Source of the DNA: Archegozetes longisetosus
Taxonomy: Eukaryota; Arthropoda; Arachnida; Sarcoptiformes; Trhypochthoniidae
NCBI GenBank assembly: GCA_018873245.2
Contig: JAEMBT020000008.1
Location: 4,824,001 to 4,888,000, forward strand
Direction of reading: 5' to 3'
Length of the DNA stretch: 64,000 nt
This document shows positions 1 to 13,160 of this stretch, piece after piece. Position numbers and translations under genes: made by a program. The notes under the pieces are model-generated. The model saw only the letters and a list, made by a program, of their open reading frames with translations. It ran no database searches and was not told where the DNA came from. Each line of letters opens with the position of its first letter. Position 1 is the first letter of the stretch.

Positions 1-2988
1 CGCGTCGCCCACCGAATTAATGCCATTTAAAATCCGAATCAAGATGTTTGTGATCACAACATAACACTTTACTTTCATTCTAGCTTTATGTTGACACAGA
101 TTCTTTTTAATCCCAACTCTAATCCCCAATTTTAATCTAAAATCTTAATTCTTAATCTTAATTCTTTAGAAAGATTTTCGAGTTTTGTTTGATATATTTC
201 TAAATCAATCATATATCAAAGCTTTCTGTATCTAAAATGTTTCAATCGATTCTTATGAATTCCTTAAAGATATGATTATTTTGTTGGAAACTTATGAAAC
301 GAAATATTAGAAAACATGTGAGCTCATTAGAATCAATTTTTAACTCTAGTTTTCTTGTCATATCTGAAAGATAGTATTTTTGAAATAAATCCAGATCTTA
401 TATTATCTTCATTTCAAATCATGTTAGTTTACACTAAATCAAAATTTTTATGCATCAATTTTAACTTTCATTATTTTTCTTGATTTTATCAAAGAAATTG
501 TGATTTTTTCTTATTCGCAGAGTCTATATAATAAGCAATTTGTTCGTGTTTCTAGTCGAAAGAAGGCCATAAATTTTCCACGAGTCTATTTACTGTTTTT
601 CTTATTTCAATACTGTGAAGACCTATACAAACAAACCTTCAATTGTGAATGGAATCCAAAATGCTTAAGATTCGTTATCCAAATATTAATTACAAAAAGT
701 ATTAGTCCTATGGAAATTTAGTTTTTCTTCACGAGTCTTCGCGAGAGGGAAAAGTATTGATTACGAACTCGAAGCGATAATATCTAAGACCAGAGATGTA
801 ATCAGCTGTTGAGATACGGGGGTTATGATCCCACTAAAAATTTTGAAATCACTGAGTTGAATCATTATTTGAATAAATATTTTTAAAAGAAATTTCTTAT
901 TCTAGGCTATTCTGAAAGGAATATTTGTATTATGAGATATTCTTGGAGGAATATTCTTATTCTAGGATATTCTTCAAGAAAATCCAAAGCATTATTCTTC
1001 AATTAACTTGTTACCGATACGAATTAAGCAAATATTACTTGAAATAATAAAATAGACTTGATTTCAGCTAAATTAGAATATTATTTCAATCGATTTGAAA
1101 GTTAAAGTAACACCAAAGTTACAGAAGTATTTGAACAAAGCTTAAATTATTCCAGACTAAATATTTAAGTTGTTTTAGATAAATTGCCTAGAACACAAAA
1201 AATACTTAGTTTGTCTTTAATTTTAATGAACAATCATTTACTTTCAACACTTTGTTCGGTCTATGAATTTTAATTTGTTAGTCATATAAATTAATGGAAT
1301 TTGAATGAAATTTTTTAGCTCATTAGACGCATATGATATTGACATAACCTGTTTGAACACTTAACATAAATTAGTATACTTTGGAGCTTTTCTAATTAGT
1401 TTAGTACTAAGCAAAACAAATACAATTCAAATACTTTTCATTGAATTACATTAAAAACAAAACTATCCAATCATTTCTATTTTTAATTGATAATAGAGAT
1501 AAATTCTTTTCAAGAATTGACCTGTGCTAGAGCTAGTAATTAAAAATATATTTAGATTCTTCAAACTTCAATGTCAGTATCACAGCTCAGGCGAGGTTCA
1601 GGTTAGCTCCAAATGGTGTCTAATGTAAGGATCAGGAAACTTCTACCTCTCAAGTTGACGATTTATCAAAAAACTATCTCATTTTTGAAAATTCCAGAAT
1701 AATAAAAAAAATATTGATAAGCCCTCTGGAATTCAAAAATTATTAAATTTTTTAATGCCATAGCACTCGATATGCAGACTACTGTTAAGTATTCAAACTG
1801 GATTGTCCAATTGTGAATAAAATCTGAAGAGTGCTAAATTCTGTTGAATAACTAAGCTATATATTGTAAATTTAGACTTCTATTATTAACATAAATAATT
1901 TTTAATTAAGTCTCAAATAAAAGAATATGAAATAATCAGAAATATAAATATGGATGATATTTATTTGAAATTATTTTCCTAGAGATTTTCCAGTGAATCA
2001 CTTTACCTCCTATGCAAAACCGCTCCTATTAATATTGGGTTTTAAAACTATTTTTGAGTTTTATTTCCTATAAAAAATAGATTTATAGTTCGGCAAATAT
2101 CAAAAGATTTCATACGAAGATGCATTAGCAACAATTTATAAATTCAAATAAGTTTGTGAGCCCAAGAGGGCACTTTAGCATTTTTGATAATTATTCGCTT
2201 ATTTAATTTGAATTATCGTTCAATAAAAGCGTCTGTAGGATCCGCTATTACGTGGGCACTTGAGGATCCCCAGAGTCACTATTTTGTACACTTAATAACT
2301 TGATAATCCTTGATAACATTAAGAAAAGCCCGTTGTTATGTCAACCTAAATGTGATGGCATTGGATGTCGTTGAATTTGTTTGCGATTTGCTTGATTACC
2401 AGAATGATACTGAAATAAGTTTCTTATTATTCTATATATTATGGCATGTTTTCTCACATACCATGACAACGCATCTTGGATAGTTGCTATTTCTGACTAT
2501 TAAGTTTTAATTGTAAGATTGGTCTCACCTGTATATTGACTTTAAAATTGTAATATATATTTTGATCTCTAGGCTACATGAAAAATTTTCTATAATAAAA
2601 TTCTCATCAAACATTTATAAAACTATCAAATTCCTAATACATTCTGATATATAACCTCAGGATGACTTTACGCACAATAATATAATTGATATTTCAATTT
2701 TAGATATGAAGAGATTTTCCAAAACATAGTATACTAATAGGTTAGGTTACACTTCAATATATTGACAGAATATATTAAAGTTTATAACAAAACAATTTTT
2801 CCGGAACTAAACTATTTCTTTTGTCAAATTCTATGAATTATTCAAACAAAAGGAAGCAAGTGATAACCAGGAAGAAGATTTGAAATTCTTTTGATTATAT
2901 CTATAAAATATAATAAATTCGAAGAATTATATCTGACAAAAATACGACTTATTGAACTATAATTATTAGAAAGTGGTGATAACTACCA

Positions 2989-3118
2989 TATTCTGAAAGA
3001 ATTATTCGGTGATTTCTACAACATTCTGGAAGGAATATTCCGTGGTTTCTACAATATTCTAAAAGAGTCATTCCGTGATTTCTACTATATTCCAAAAGAG
3101 TCATTCCGTGATTTTCAA
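2989..3118 (+). repeat. About 33-bp tandem repeat, four units
   Basis: Core TTCCGTGATTTCTACAATAT followed by TCTAAAAGAG, with variation. Confidence 0.85.
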
Positions 3119-4259
3119 TATGTAAGAGACAAAAGAGGAGAAAGTCTTCCTTTTCCTGTTGTTTTCTTATAAAGAATTCAGAGCCAGACTCGAATCACTT
3201 GTTAGTTGGCATTGCCTTTAGCACTCAAATTACGGCTCTATTACCATTGAAAGCAATACGTGATTTGAAGGACTAATAGACCCTTAGTTTAGGAATAGTG
3301 ACACAAAAGACATGTTGTTATTGCACTTAAAGTGTCATCCAATGCATTGCTAAGCAATTTTGGCATCAATACTATCACGCTTTCTATAACATTTTTAATT
3401 TGCTTTTATCATTCTATACATCATTACTTCTTTCATATCATACCTTTCTGATTATTTATTTTTACTAATTCAATAATGATTTTTGTTTTTATTTTATTTC
3501 TATTCATATATTTATCATTTTAATGCTCTTCATTTGACTCAACTTTATAGCACAGTCGTAATCTGGGTGGTCAGAGATAGCCTCCCCAAACAATTTTGAA
3601 CATTTAAGTATAGGTCTGTAGACATCAGAATATCTATATATAAAACAGCGAAAACTTATTTCATAAATTGAATGTCAAATCGAAGCGCTTATGTCAGTTG
3701 AAATACTCTAGCTATAGATTTGATATTTTTGTCATCAAATTTGCTAAAAATAATTTTGATAAGAAAATCGTATTGATACAAACTTAATTGCAATGAAGTA
3801 CCAAATTTATTAACAACTCCCAAATTTCTACATTCAAATCCTGGTTTTATAATTAGGTAAGCTTCATGTTTGCTATTACTTAAACATTGAATTTTATGTT
3901 TGAACATATTTTGAATTGAACTGAAATAAAGTAAAAATATGATTCTTATAAATATATATGGATTCTATTGAAGAATAGAGAAAGTTTTCTAATAAGCAAA
4001 AAGACTAGAGTTAGAATAAACTAACCAAACAGCATAAGTGTAATATTTTTTACATTTTCGATTTTTCGTCAACTTCAACTAACTGATCGATTTTATTAAA
4101 TTTTTATTTCTGCCAATACTTTCACTTTGTTTCCACTTCTGTTTCAAACTGTATTTTTAAGCTGAATCCAATCTCTTTTTAAAATATTTAACTTTCAATT
4201 CAAGTTTGATTGTAGAATAAGTTCAGTAGATATGAAACTTTCTAAAACTGATAAGTTTC

Positions 4260-4398
4260 GCAACAATATTCCATATACAATAGAAACCTAGGCTTTATTC
4301 ACAAGAATATTCCATAAAAACGGAAACCTGGGCTCCACTGATGAGAACATTCCACAAGCAACGGAAACTTGAGTCCTATTCAAATCATCGAAACCTAG
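4260..4398 (+). repeat. About 50-bp degenerate tandem repeat, three units
   Basis: Each unit carries AATATTCCATA-type, GGAAACCTGGGCT-type and ATTCA blocks. Confidence 0.7.
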
Positions 4399-4584
4399 TT
4401 TTTGTTTCTCATTCTACATTTCAAACTCTTTCGAAGAATACTTGGCGAATGATTGGGTCTAGAAAAACTAGTCTAGTAGCTTGAGGTCATGTTCCTCTAG
4501 ATCATTATAGCTAAAATAATCAATAATTGAAATTTGTGTTAGGCTCAAGAGTTATTTTAAAAGAAAAGAATGGATAGACTGTTA

Positions 4585-4587
<3 letters not shown>

Positions 4588-4621
<34 letters not shown>
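4588..4621. repeat. (GA)n microsatellite
   Basis: About 33 bp of perfect GA. Confidence 0.95.
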
Positions 4622-4623
<2 letters not shown>

Positions 4624-5540
4624 TCCATTCTTCCGATTCATGTATTGTAAGTATTGGCAGAGTTTCAATCAGAATATGTCAAATTGGGTAATACTGGACA
4701 CTGAAAAAGTGTGTCTGGAATAAAACTTGAAGTTGAAGTGATTGAAGATTCAAAGAGTGATCGATTGCATACACATAGAAAGAGAACATCTCTATTTTTC
4801 ATGCACTTTTCCAAATCAGTCATTATTTTCCAGTGAAAAGTTGAGCACTACTTCCAATGTTAGTTTTTGTACACTATTAATCTATGATAAACTTATACTA
4901 ACTTATACTATGTTCTATCTTATTATTTATCTTTCTTCAATTGAAATCAATTCTGAATATAAAACCTCAAATTAGCTGAGAATCCGTTTGAATCAATTTT
5001 ATTAGAAATGTTTTGCTCAAACGCAATAAATTGCTTTGAATGGTTAAATTGAGGTGAAATTTGATGTTCAACTAATATGATTAATAAATAAAAGATTAGA
5101 CCAAGACCTTATTTTATTCGCATATAGGAAAAAGTTTTTGCTTATCGATAGTCTGAAGGTAATCACATTACATTATATCTCGTTTTTCTTACCAACATAA
5201 CATTTATATATATATAAAAATCAGTTACTTTTTTTTCCTAAATATTGCCATCTGCTTACTTATTATGCATCGAACATTTTCATTTAATGATCCTCAACAA
5301 AGTCTTTGACATTAATTAAATTATGTTAATTCAACAGATGCTGAAAAATACATTTCAAACATTTGTTAAGAGACTAAACTAAAGACTGTATACTTTTAGG
5401 TAAACATAATGTCGAAGAAATCTTGTTCAAAATTAATAAATTCATTGAGGCATTGACTAGGAATTAAAAACTAAAACTAAATAAAATAAAGATAAAAGAG
5501 GAAAATATAATTATACAAAATTGTTGAAACCCTTATTTGA

Positions 5541-5640
5541 AATCGTTAAGGCCATTATTGAATAAGAATTTAGGGGAAATAAGAAATTCTTAAGGCCATT
5601 ATTGAGCAAGAATCGTAAGAATTCAGAGGAAATAAGCAAA
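5541..5640 (+). repeat. About 55-bp duplication
   Basis: Two units share TTAAGGCCATTATTGAATAA followed by GAATT..GGAAATAAG. Confidence 0.75.
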
Positions 5641-6194
5641 TTAATAACTAAAAATTGCAAAACTTAAAGGCAAAATAATACAACTTATATAAAAGGGAAT
5701 CAGTCGCTAAGAATTGGTTGAAGGTTTGAATATTTTCTTGCATTGCATTTGTCGCCTTTGGCCAAATCGCTATCCAATATCGCGCAACGCTCTTCCAATT
5801 CAATTGAATTTTTATGGCCTGATTTTACAGAGAAAAAACGCATTCATAGCATGTGTACCGGTAGTAGGTTTTTATTCTATATATAAGTTTTTCTCCTTTA
5901 TTCTTATTCTTCTTCTGATTCTTTTATGAATCGGTTTCTGGGAATGCCAATTGAGATAAGAAGAAACAATATCTTTTACTACGCCTTTCGGTGAACCATC
6001 AACTCATACAAGAGATCTTTCAAAATTCTACTCAAATTTACTTTCACTGAATATTCCAATAATTTAAATGCCTTTTACTCTAATTCTGGCCAACTCTATG
6101 CTTCTCTGATTTTCTTTTATTCTTTATATGAGTGAAAATCAATTTTCATGAATAGCTATCTTAACACTTATCTCATACTTTGTGTTAAGTGAGC

Positions 6195-6199
<5 letters not shown>

Positions 6200-6235
<36 letters not shown>
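6200..6235. repeat. (CT)n microsatellite
   Basis: About 35 bp of CT. Confidence 0.95.
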
Positions 6236-6238
<3 letters not shown>

Positions 6239-6789
6239 ATTTCTAATAAATGTTAACATTTCCCTTGTATTCCTTTTGATTGAAAACTTTATCATTTGAT
6301 AAAAACTATTCCGTTTGAAATTTAGTTTTTGATTAGTTCCACGTCTAAACTTTTGAGCCTTTATTTGTTTTCCGAAGTTTTGTTTGGTTTGATGCTTAAT
6401 ATCGATTAGAGCAGAAAATTTAAATTAAAGTTTGATTGAAAGTTTAGAACAAACAAGTATTTTACGAAACGACTCTTTAGTTTTTACTCTTAATCCGAAC
6501 CAAACTCATGATTATTTTCAATATTATGCCAAATGTTTGAAAAGTTTATCAACTATATGACAACATTTTTATGTGTAATGTTCTATCCCTTTACCTACTC
6601 TTTATTCAGAAAAATTGAAAGCGTCATCATTTTGAAACAAATCCTACCATCTATTCGTTTTTCATAAGAATTTCACCTAAAACCTTAATCTTAATCATCG
6701 AAATGACTTGAAATCAAGCACTTAATTGTTCCATATTGAATTCGTGATTTTTTATTTACTCAGGACTCAAATAAGTTGCATATAAAAGT

Positions 6790-6990
6790 TAGAATTTTGA
6801 TTTGTAGGCTGCTTAAGTATAAGTGTGTGGAAGAAAAAAAATTGGACCTGGCTGGGCTCGAACCCATAACTCATTAGAGCGATTGTTTCTTTCTCCAAAA
6901 AAGGACATTGCTTTATACAACATGACCTGTGAGGTATTCCACTAAATTCACTTGAAAATTCAAATATTTGACTTTTCAAGCCAAAATCAA
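6790..6990 (-). other. tRNA-like / SINE-like relic with pol III B box
   Basis: On the minus strand GGGTTCGAGCCC, a perfect B-box core, is followed about 20 bp later by a run of T (pol III terminator-like). No convincing tRNA cloverleaf can be folded: the T-stem pairs poorly and no matching acceptor strand is found. It may be a tRNA-derived SINE fragment or a tRNA pseudogene. The open frame across it is probably incidental. Confidence 0.3.
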
Positions 6991-7546
6991 CCTTACATCA
7001 GACGCACTATCAAAGCAGATAGTCATCTTACTATTGACTTCACTAGTTATTACATATAATATTATTCGGTGAAATTGCCATCAGAGCATTGCGACCGCGT
7101 ATATTTTAATACGGAATCGAATGTTTGACGTGAGTTAGTCATTATAGAAAAAAGTTGAAATTTAGTTAAGATAAGCTAGTTTAGAAGTATACGGAAAAGA
7201 ATGATGAATTTGAAGAAACAATTTTATTGTATTATTGGTACTGTTGATATATAAGACTATTTACTTTTATTGTCCAATAAAAGCCAACAAAACACACTCC
7301 AGCTTGAATTGTTCGAATAAATTAAATTACATGGAGTTTAGTCAAAGAATAAGCACAAAAATATAAAGTAAAACATAAGAATAAAGAATACTTATTCTTA
7401 GATTCTTCTTCTAACGCACTCGACACTTTCATGCATTGATTAGTTCTTAACCTCTACCACTTTGCTCTATTGTCTTACTAACACTGGAATAATCTGCACA
7501 ATTGAATGACACACCAAGAATTGGATTTTTTTACTCAAATATAGAG

Positions 7547-7630
7547 GTGCACATCTTGGAGATACACATCATAGGGATGCACATCTTACCGATCACATCT
7601 CACCGATGCACATCTCACCGATGCACATCT
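7547..7630 (+). repeat. About 16-bp tandem repeat
   Basis: Five units of GATGCACATCTCACC with early units diverged; the short frame over it is a by-product. Confidence 0.85.
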
Positions 7631-8790
7631 GATATATTTTCATACCCGTTGGCTATAACTCTATTATGGGCTCAACTAAATATTTACTTATTTCACAATA
7701 AACTTTGAAGAATCGAACGAAAACTTTACGGATTGTTAGAAATATTTTCAAATATTAGAGATGTTTTTTTTGAGTTTATTGGTTGAGGAGAATAAGCGAA
7801 ACGGGTTTGTTCTCATGGCTCTATTGGTGAGCTTATGGGATTTGCATCTTTAATATATTTAAGTGTACTGTTGGAGTATAATATAAAAGAAAAACCAGCA
7901 TTAACTCAATCTCAATCAAAAAGATTCAGGATCATCTTCGCATTTTATCAATACTTCTATTTCATGAATTAAAATCAACACTTATTTTTATTCCTGCATT
8001 TCAATGGATCGCCTTTTGGTCTCGTTTTTGCTACAATGCACTCCTATCTCATTTTACTTTCATTCAACGAAATTCTATTACTCTATACAACTTGGCTTTT
8101 ATTTATGTCTTGTTTGTGTTTTGAATAAATCGAAACTTTAGACTCAAATTTCTGATTTGAAGTATTATTAAATAAACGATATCTTCTATATGAAAGAGTT
8201 AGTAGTACTGGAATTATGTGCCAGCATAAAAATAATTAATATTCCTAATAAAATCAGATTCAATCAATAGAAATGAATGTATGTATGTTGAGCAAATTGT
8301 CCAGTTGTTAGAGATAGAAAAGAAAATATCCAAAATATATAACATCCTCAGAAGTGGTATGATTAATAGTAAAAATTAAACAATAAATAAGTTTGTAAAG
8401 CATGGCATTATTATTATATAAAATACTTTATAAGAGCTACAGGCTAAACAATTTAATAGCTAATAAACTAAACTTTATTCTGAAAGGTTGTAAAGTTCTG
8501 TTGCCCGAAAGTATGTTTGTAAGAACTAGATATAAAAGATTTGAAAAATGTTTCATAAAAATCAGTTCTATCTTATATTTGATCTTCACTGGTAAAACTT
8601 AAAAGGAAGAGAATAAAACTTGAAAATAAGATTTAGAGCCCTTCTACGTTTTTTTTCAAATAACTAAATTTTAATAACAACAAAAAACAGATAACAACTT
8701 TTCAAACTTCTTTACACCAACTCAACTGTTTGTCGATGAATTTTGAGCAAAACTCAATTTCAATGGTATTCATAGCTTTAGTCGGATGTA

Positions 8791-8964
8791 CAGTAATATC
8801 TCGATGTAGTCAGTTGATGGAGACTAATAATTCATATTAACTATAATGAGGCTTCGCTAAAACAAGTTACTTGCTATTAGTTGATGCGTATCAACAGCAG
8901 ACTATTGCTTTCATTAATAATTAGTTCTCCCAATAATGAGGTTGACTATATCGAGATTTTACTG
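8791..8964. mobile_element. Pogo/Tigger-like MITE
   Basis: About 174 bp bounded by inverted repeats: left CAGTAATATCTCGATGTAGT, right (reverse complement) CAGTAAAATCTCGATATAGT, about 22 bp with 3 mismatches. The CAGTaaAAcCTCGATATAAC type of end is typical of pogo/Tigger-like Tc1-mariner elements. It has no coding capacity. TA flanks the left end, but the right flank is TG, so the target duplication is decayed. Confidence 0.75.
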
Positions 8965-9284
8965 TGATATTTGTCACAAATACTGGTATTTGAAACTAAG
9001 TTTATTTATCAAAAGTAGAAATTGAAAGCAAAAGCAAACGATCAGTAGTAAGGGATTTAAATAAGTATATTATGTGAAAAGCTTTTAGAAATTTCCAATT
9101 CTAGAAAGAGAAATGTTTTGGGTTTTGAAAATTAGAAAACTCAGTTTAACTTGCAGTTAGGTCATTTGTTTCGAGTAACGACTAAATCTCTAAAGGATAC
9201 TCAAAATAACTGATTCAATGTTTGTTAACTTATTTAAAACTACCCCTATATCTACTCTTTCAATCATTTAATGGCTCCAAATGA

Positions 9285-9333
9285 TGGCCATCAATGGTAG
9301 CCATCAATGGTAGCCATCAATGATAGCAATCAA
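9285..9333 (+). repeat. 13-bp tandem repeat
   Basis: GCCATCAATGGTA repeated about four times, last units diverged. Confidence 0.88.
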
Positions 9334-10150
9334 TTATTCCTAATAGCAATATAAATTCCTAATATCTAATAGTTTTTCATTCAAACATAATATTCTGCTA
9401 TTGAAGTCATTCTCCATTGACCGTATTATTGATTGAATATTTTTAATTCATTAGTCCAAGTCCTAATCGAAGTATTTGCTTGCTTCTTAGCACTTAGATC
9501 CAGAAGAATTATTACGCTTTTTAGGATCGATGTATAGCCTCTTTCTGATTGTTGTACAGATTTTTCAAATGCTGTGCCATATAAAGCATGAAAAAATTAG
9601 TCTTTCGATAGTTTGAGTAAAATTTATTCAGTTTTCGGTTCATATAATCTTCAGTTAAAAGCATTCCTCTGGTTTGATTCAATTTGAATAACTAATACTG
9701 TGTTTCCTACTAATGATTAACAAACAATTACGTCTGTTTGGTTCCAACTAATTTTACATATGAGTAGGTTTGATATATTTCAAACTGTTTTCAGTATAAA
9801 TTGTTACACTATTCTAGCTTGTGCTTCTCTCTTCTCAATCGATGTTCGACTTAAGTGCTTATCAGAAATTACTTTCCAACCTTACCTAACTTATCTAACT
9901 TGAACGTGTAGTTATGTAAGATTTTTTTTATATAAACAATAAATAGCCTTTTTGTCAATCTTAGTCTTTCTTTGAAATTTCATCTAATTTCATCAGATTT
10001 TACTCTTTAGAATAATTTATTTTGATTTTGAATAATTTGGAATTAATTTGATGGTAAACTTGCTATCAAATGTTTCAAGAAAGATAAATAGTAAGATTAG
10101 AGTATTTGTATATCATTGACTCGAATTGTATCCTAAAGCGTGAACACACG

Positions 10151-10222
10151 ATCAAATAGTTCTCTCAAATAATCTGACCCTTTTCAAATAGTTCTCTGAG
10201 ATAATCTGGCCATTTTTCAAAT
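10151..10222 (+). repeat. 33-bp duplication just 3' of the 10237 pseudogene
   Basis: Two units share TCAAATAGTTCTCTSARATA followed by ATCTGRCC. It lies directly beyond the pseudogene's stop. Confidence 0.8.
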
Positions 10223-10236
10223 AGACCAATTTTTAC

Positions 10237-10735
10237 TTATGATTCATCTCTTCCTAACACAGTTATTCTACTGTTTCTTTTCAACCATTTGTATGGACCG
10301 AGTAATACCACAAATAAGGTAGATGTCGAAAATAGCTATTAATCTAACATAGAATATGTATATCATATCAATTAATAACCAACTTCTCCCATCTGATGTT
10401 GTTCTGTGACTCAAGTACATCTTATAATTTGCTCCAATCAGTACCGAAAGTCAATCATAATCGCAGTCATCACACCTACAACAAATACTGCATCAAATGG
10501 ATTTTGTTGCCCAATTGTCCAGAAATATGTTTTCAGTTGTTTGAAATGGGACTTTAAATCTAAATTTGCAGACTTGACAATTAATAGAATTTCTTATTTG
10601 GATTCACTGTCTCAAGCAGTCATAGTGAACGAACTGTAGACTTCCCCTACAATTACACGGACATATAATTTGATTTTGATCCTTGTCTCTATACATTGGA
10701 CATTCTCTACGATTTTGTCGAAATTGTGCTGCCAT
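10237..10735 (-). pseudogene. RING-CH (MARCH-type) pseudogene, near full length
   Basis: On the minus strand an ATG at 10735 opens a frame beginning MAAQFRQNRRECPMYRD, then QNQIICPCNCRGSLQFVHYD, then CLRQ, followed by TGA where the intact gene has Trp44, then INCQVCKFRFKVPF. Seven of the eight zinc ligands survive; the second (C15) is Tyr. After a frameshift it continues as NPFDAVFVVGVMTAIM (membrane segment 1), and much later, after several stops, RITVLGRDES and TAA. That tail matches RIVVSNRDQS of the intact gene at 56229. Nucleotide identity is easily seen around GGAAGTCT..TTCGTTCA. About 500 bp against 546 bp. It stands head-to-head with the 11136 copy, about 400 bp apart. Confidence 0.82.
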
Positions 10736-11135
10736 TATATTTTCTACTCTTCGGTTGGTTCTCCTTCAAGCTAAATGATTATTTTCAATCAATCATTTAT
10801 TAATTGATTCTGACACAAGACTCCTAATTTTAAATGTGAAACATCACACTTTTACAAACAATAGTATTGAAAATGAGGCTCACCTTTGAGTTAAGCTAAA
10901 GATTGAGCGACAGTGAAAGTGATAGATTTTGTCTAAAGAACACGATTTGTAACAATACATCATGCATTCTGTTCAAAAGCTAAACACTATTGGTCGACAG
11001 TTTGTTTGGTTAGGTTAGGTAAATGTCAGCACCAAATTCAATATAAGTAAACCCATAGTAAACCCTAATTGAGTTATTCGCAAAAATAGATTTACTACTA
11101 GTTCAAACTTTTGCTCTTACCATATCCTAACAATA

Positions 11136-11560
11136 ATGTCTCAACTGATTGCAGAACATCTCGTGCAAATGATCAGCCAAGTCAAATGACAAGTGCCTCT
11201 AATTGTTCAGGAAGTCTTTAATTCGTTCACTGCAATTATTTGCAACATTCTATCGAACATTAGTAGCTCAGTTCATTCTCAGATCTCTGGACCAACATTT
11301 TAAGTTGCAATTCTGCAAATCAAACAATCGTCTTAGGAGTACGACATTGAAAATCTATGGTAAACACAGTTTGGTTAGTCTTTACTCATCGAATAAGTAT
11401 TTACTAGTAATGAGAAAATTGTCGAATTTACAGTTCAACTCTCATTAGTTCCGCTTTCTATCTCCAATTGATAACCTTAGTTATATTGATTTTGGCATCA
11501 ATTCTTACATTCATATTCGGTGGCTCCTTAGGCGTACTTATCGCACAAGACTACCATTGA
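11136..11560 (+). pseudogene. RING-CH (MARCH-type) pseudogene
   Basis: One frame from about 11153 to the TGA at 11558 aligns along the intact protein. QPSQMTSASNCSGSL-stop-FVHCN lines up without gaps with QPTQMISPCHCTGSLAFVHYN, and the final IFGGSLGVLIAQDY matches the second membrane segment followed by the NDY motif. At least seven in-frame stops occur (after GSL, after IEH, before membrane segment 2), most zinc ligands are lost, and about 120 bp are missing, including membrane segment 1 in part. The nucleotide similarity is strongest at 11187-11330. The hydrophobic last 36 codons remain open. Confidence 0.8.
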
Positions 11561-12179
11561 TGAAAGATTTGAAACTTGAAATTAATTTGTTAGTTATAGA
11601 AGAGTAAAAGCGAACAAAAATAAGAATGCTCACTGAAAAATTATTTATCAAACTTCTGCTTCATTTGATATTTTTCAAACTTTCAGCAACTAATTTACTT
11701 AATTATTTGAGTTATTGCTTACTTAAGGAGTTTGTCACAACAATATTAAGTGATATTACATGCTATAGCCGAATAGTTAATAGCCTTAAAGTGATAGTTG
11801 GAATATTTAAAAAAATGTTTTAATATCTACTGGTATATACATTGAAAAAGAGAATATCTATAACCGAATACTATATATTCATTTGATATCTATAGTCAAT
11901 AGTTGCTGTCATATCGAAATGCGATGCGAAAATTGCTTTCCTTACTTCTCAGCTTTGTTTGCAGTCTTATTCAGTTGCACGTAGTCTTAGAATTTTTTCA
12001 ATCAATATCTATGTCATTGCATTCCACTCACTCTCATATCAAAATACGGCACAATCTCGATAAGAATCACCAATTTAGTTACATTTCAACTATCAGTACA
12101 GTTAAACATCTAATAAGATTTTTAAAAATATTATTTTATTAGTTTTCATAAAGTGAGAGATAAGATCAAAAACATTATG

Positions 12180-12206
12180 ACCTAACCTAACCTAACCTAA
12201 CCTAGT
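12180..12206 (-). repeat. Interstitial telomere-like repeat (CCTAA)5
   Basis: Five perfect CCTAA units on the + strand, i.e. TTAGG on the minus strand, the arthropod telomere unit. Confidence 0.9.
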
Positions 12207-13063
12207 CTAACTTAAGATTGCTTATTGTTGTATAGGATCTATAAACTAGATTACTTCAAAACAAAAATTGTGAATCAGGAATGTGTTCAATTTTTTCATA
12301 ACAAATTTGATCTGCCGAGTAAGATCTTGAAATATTTATTGAACTTAATCTTCTCATATGGATATTGAAACGTTTTGATGGAATATTGAATTATAAATTC
12401 AAAGCATAAGCAATGCTCCCGTTTATCTCTTAATGTTTAGATATTGTGCGAAAATTCTCAGAAACATGAATATATCTTTTCCTTTCTTTCAATGCTAAAT
12501 ATGCCAAATATTTCCAATCAATTATTTCATAAATCTATTTGACTATCGAAATGCGAAAAAATCTAAATATTTCACTTCGAGTAGAGTTCCATTGACAATT
12601 CTCAAGTTCTCATATTCTAACAGAATCTCTGTTGAGGTTATTTGAATTGAAAGTCAAACTCAATTAACTTTTAGTTCTTTTGTTCTATCTTTAAATTAGA
12701 TTAAGGGTTAGGTCTTAATTAATTACTAACTTAGTTTAAGGACTAAGAAATATGACTCGTAGTCACAATTATCCCAAAATCAAATTTTAGACTAAACTTC
12801 AGTCCAAATAATCAGATCAGAATAACTTAAGGCTATAGACAATTATCAAAGAACTCCTTTGAGATCCACAAAGAGTTTGTGTATTGAAGTAATTACGAAT
12901 TCTTCTCGATGGGGACATATGCGGAATAGGCGAGATTTTTAGAGGGCTTTGATTCTGTTTTTAAGAATAATAACCAAACTATAATTTCATGTGAAATGTT
13001 ATAATCAATATCTTATATAATATTACATGATGTGAACTATCAGCCACAATTCTAGTTTGTATA

Positions 13064-13160
13064 GTGCTTTTAAGGGGGGTTAGGTTAGTGCGTGTAAAGA
13101 TATACATGAGCCCCCCCTAAAAGTTGATATCCTTTAAAAGCAGTACATAAACTCGACTAC
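13064..13160. repeat. Dispersed inverted-repeat element, copy 1
   Basis: Contains a hairpin: CTTTTAAGGGGGG near 13067-13079 pairs with CCCCCCCTAAAAG at 13111-13123, and TGCTTTTAAGG also pairs with CCTTTAAAAGCA near 13131. It shares GTGTAAAGAYATACAT and CTTTAAAAGCASTACATA followed by ACTCGACTAC with 51797-51912, so it is a dispersed repeat family. Confidence 0.6.

Larger units (their letters stand above)
1..8790. other. No recognisable gene; AT-rich intergenic or intronic DNA
   Basis: Apart from the tandem repeats, microsatellites and tRNA-like relic listed, I see no exon-like or conserved stretch. Open frames here are at most about 77 codons and rich in Phe, Ile, Asn and Lys, as expected by chance. 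Confidence 0.6.

Noticed and set aside
5714-5929. 71-codon frame ending in a Leu/Ile-rich run
   Set aside because: Hydrophobic end is a CTT/ATT low-complexity artefact; no homology recognised.
9380-9600. Minus-strand resemblance to RING-CH nucleotides (CAGAATATTATG; AAATCTGTACAACAATC)
   Set aside because: Only isolated 10-12-mers match, and the intervals do not fit the family.
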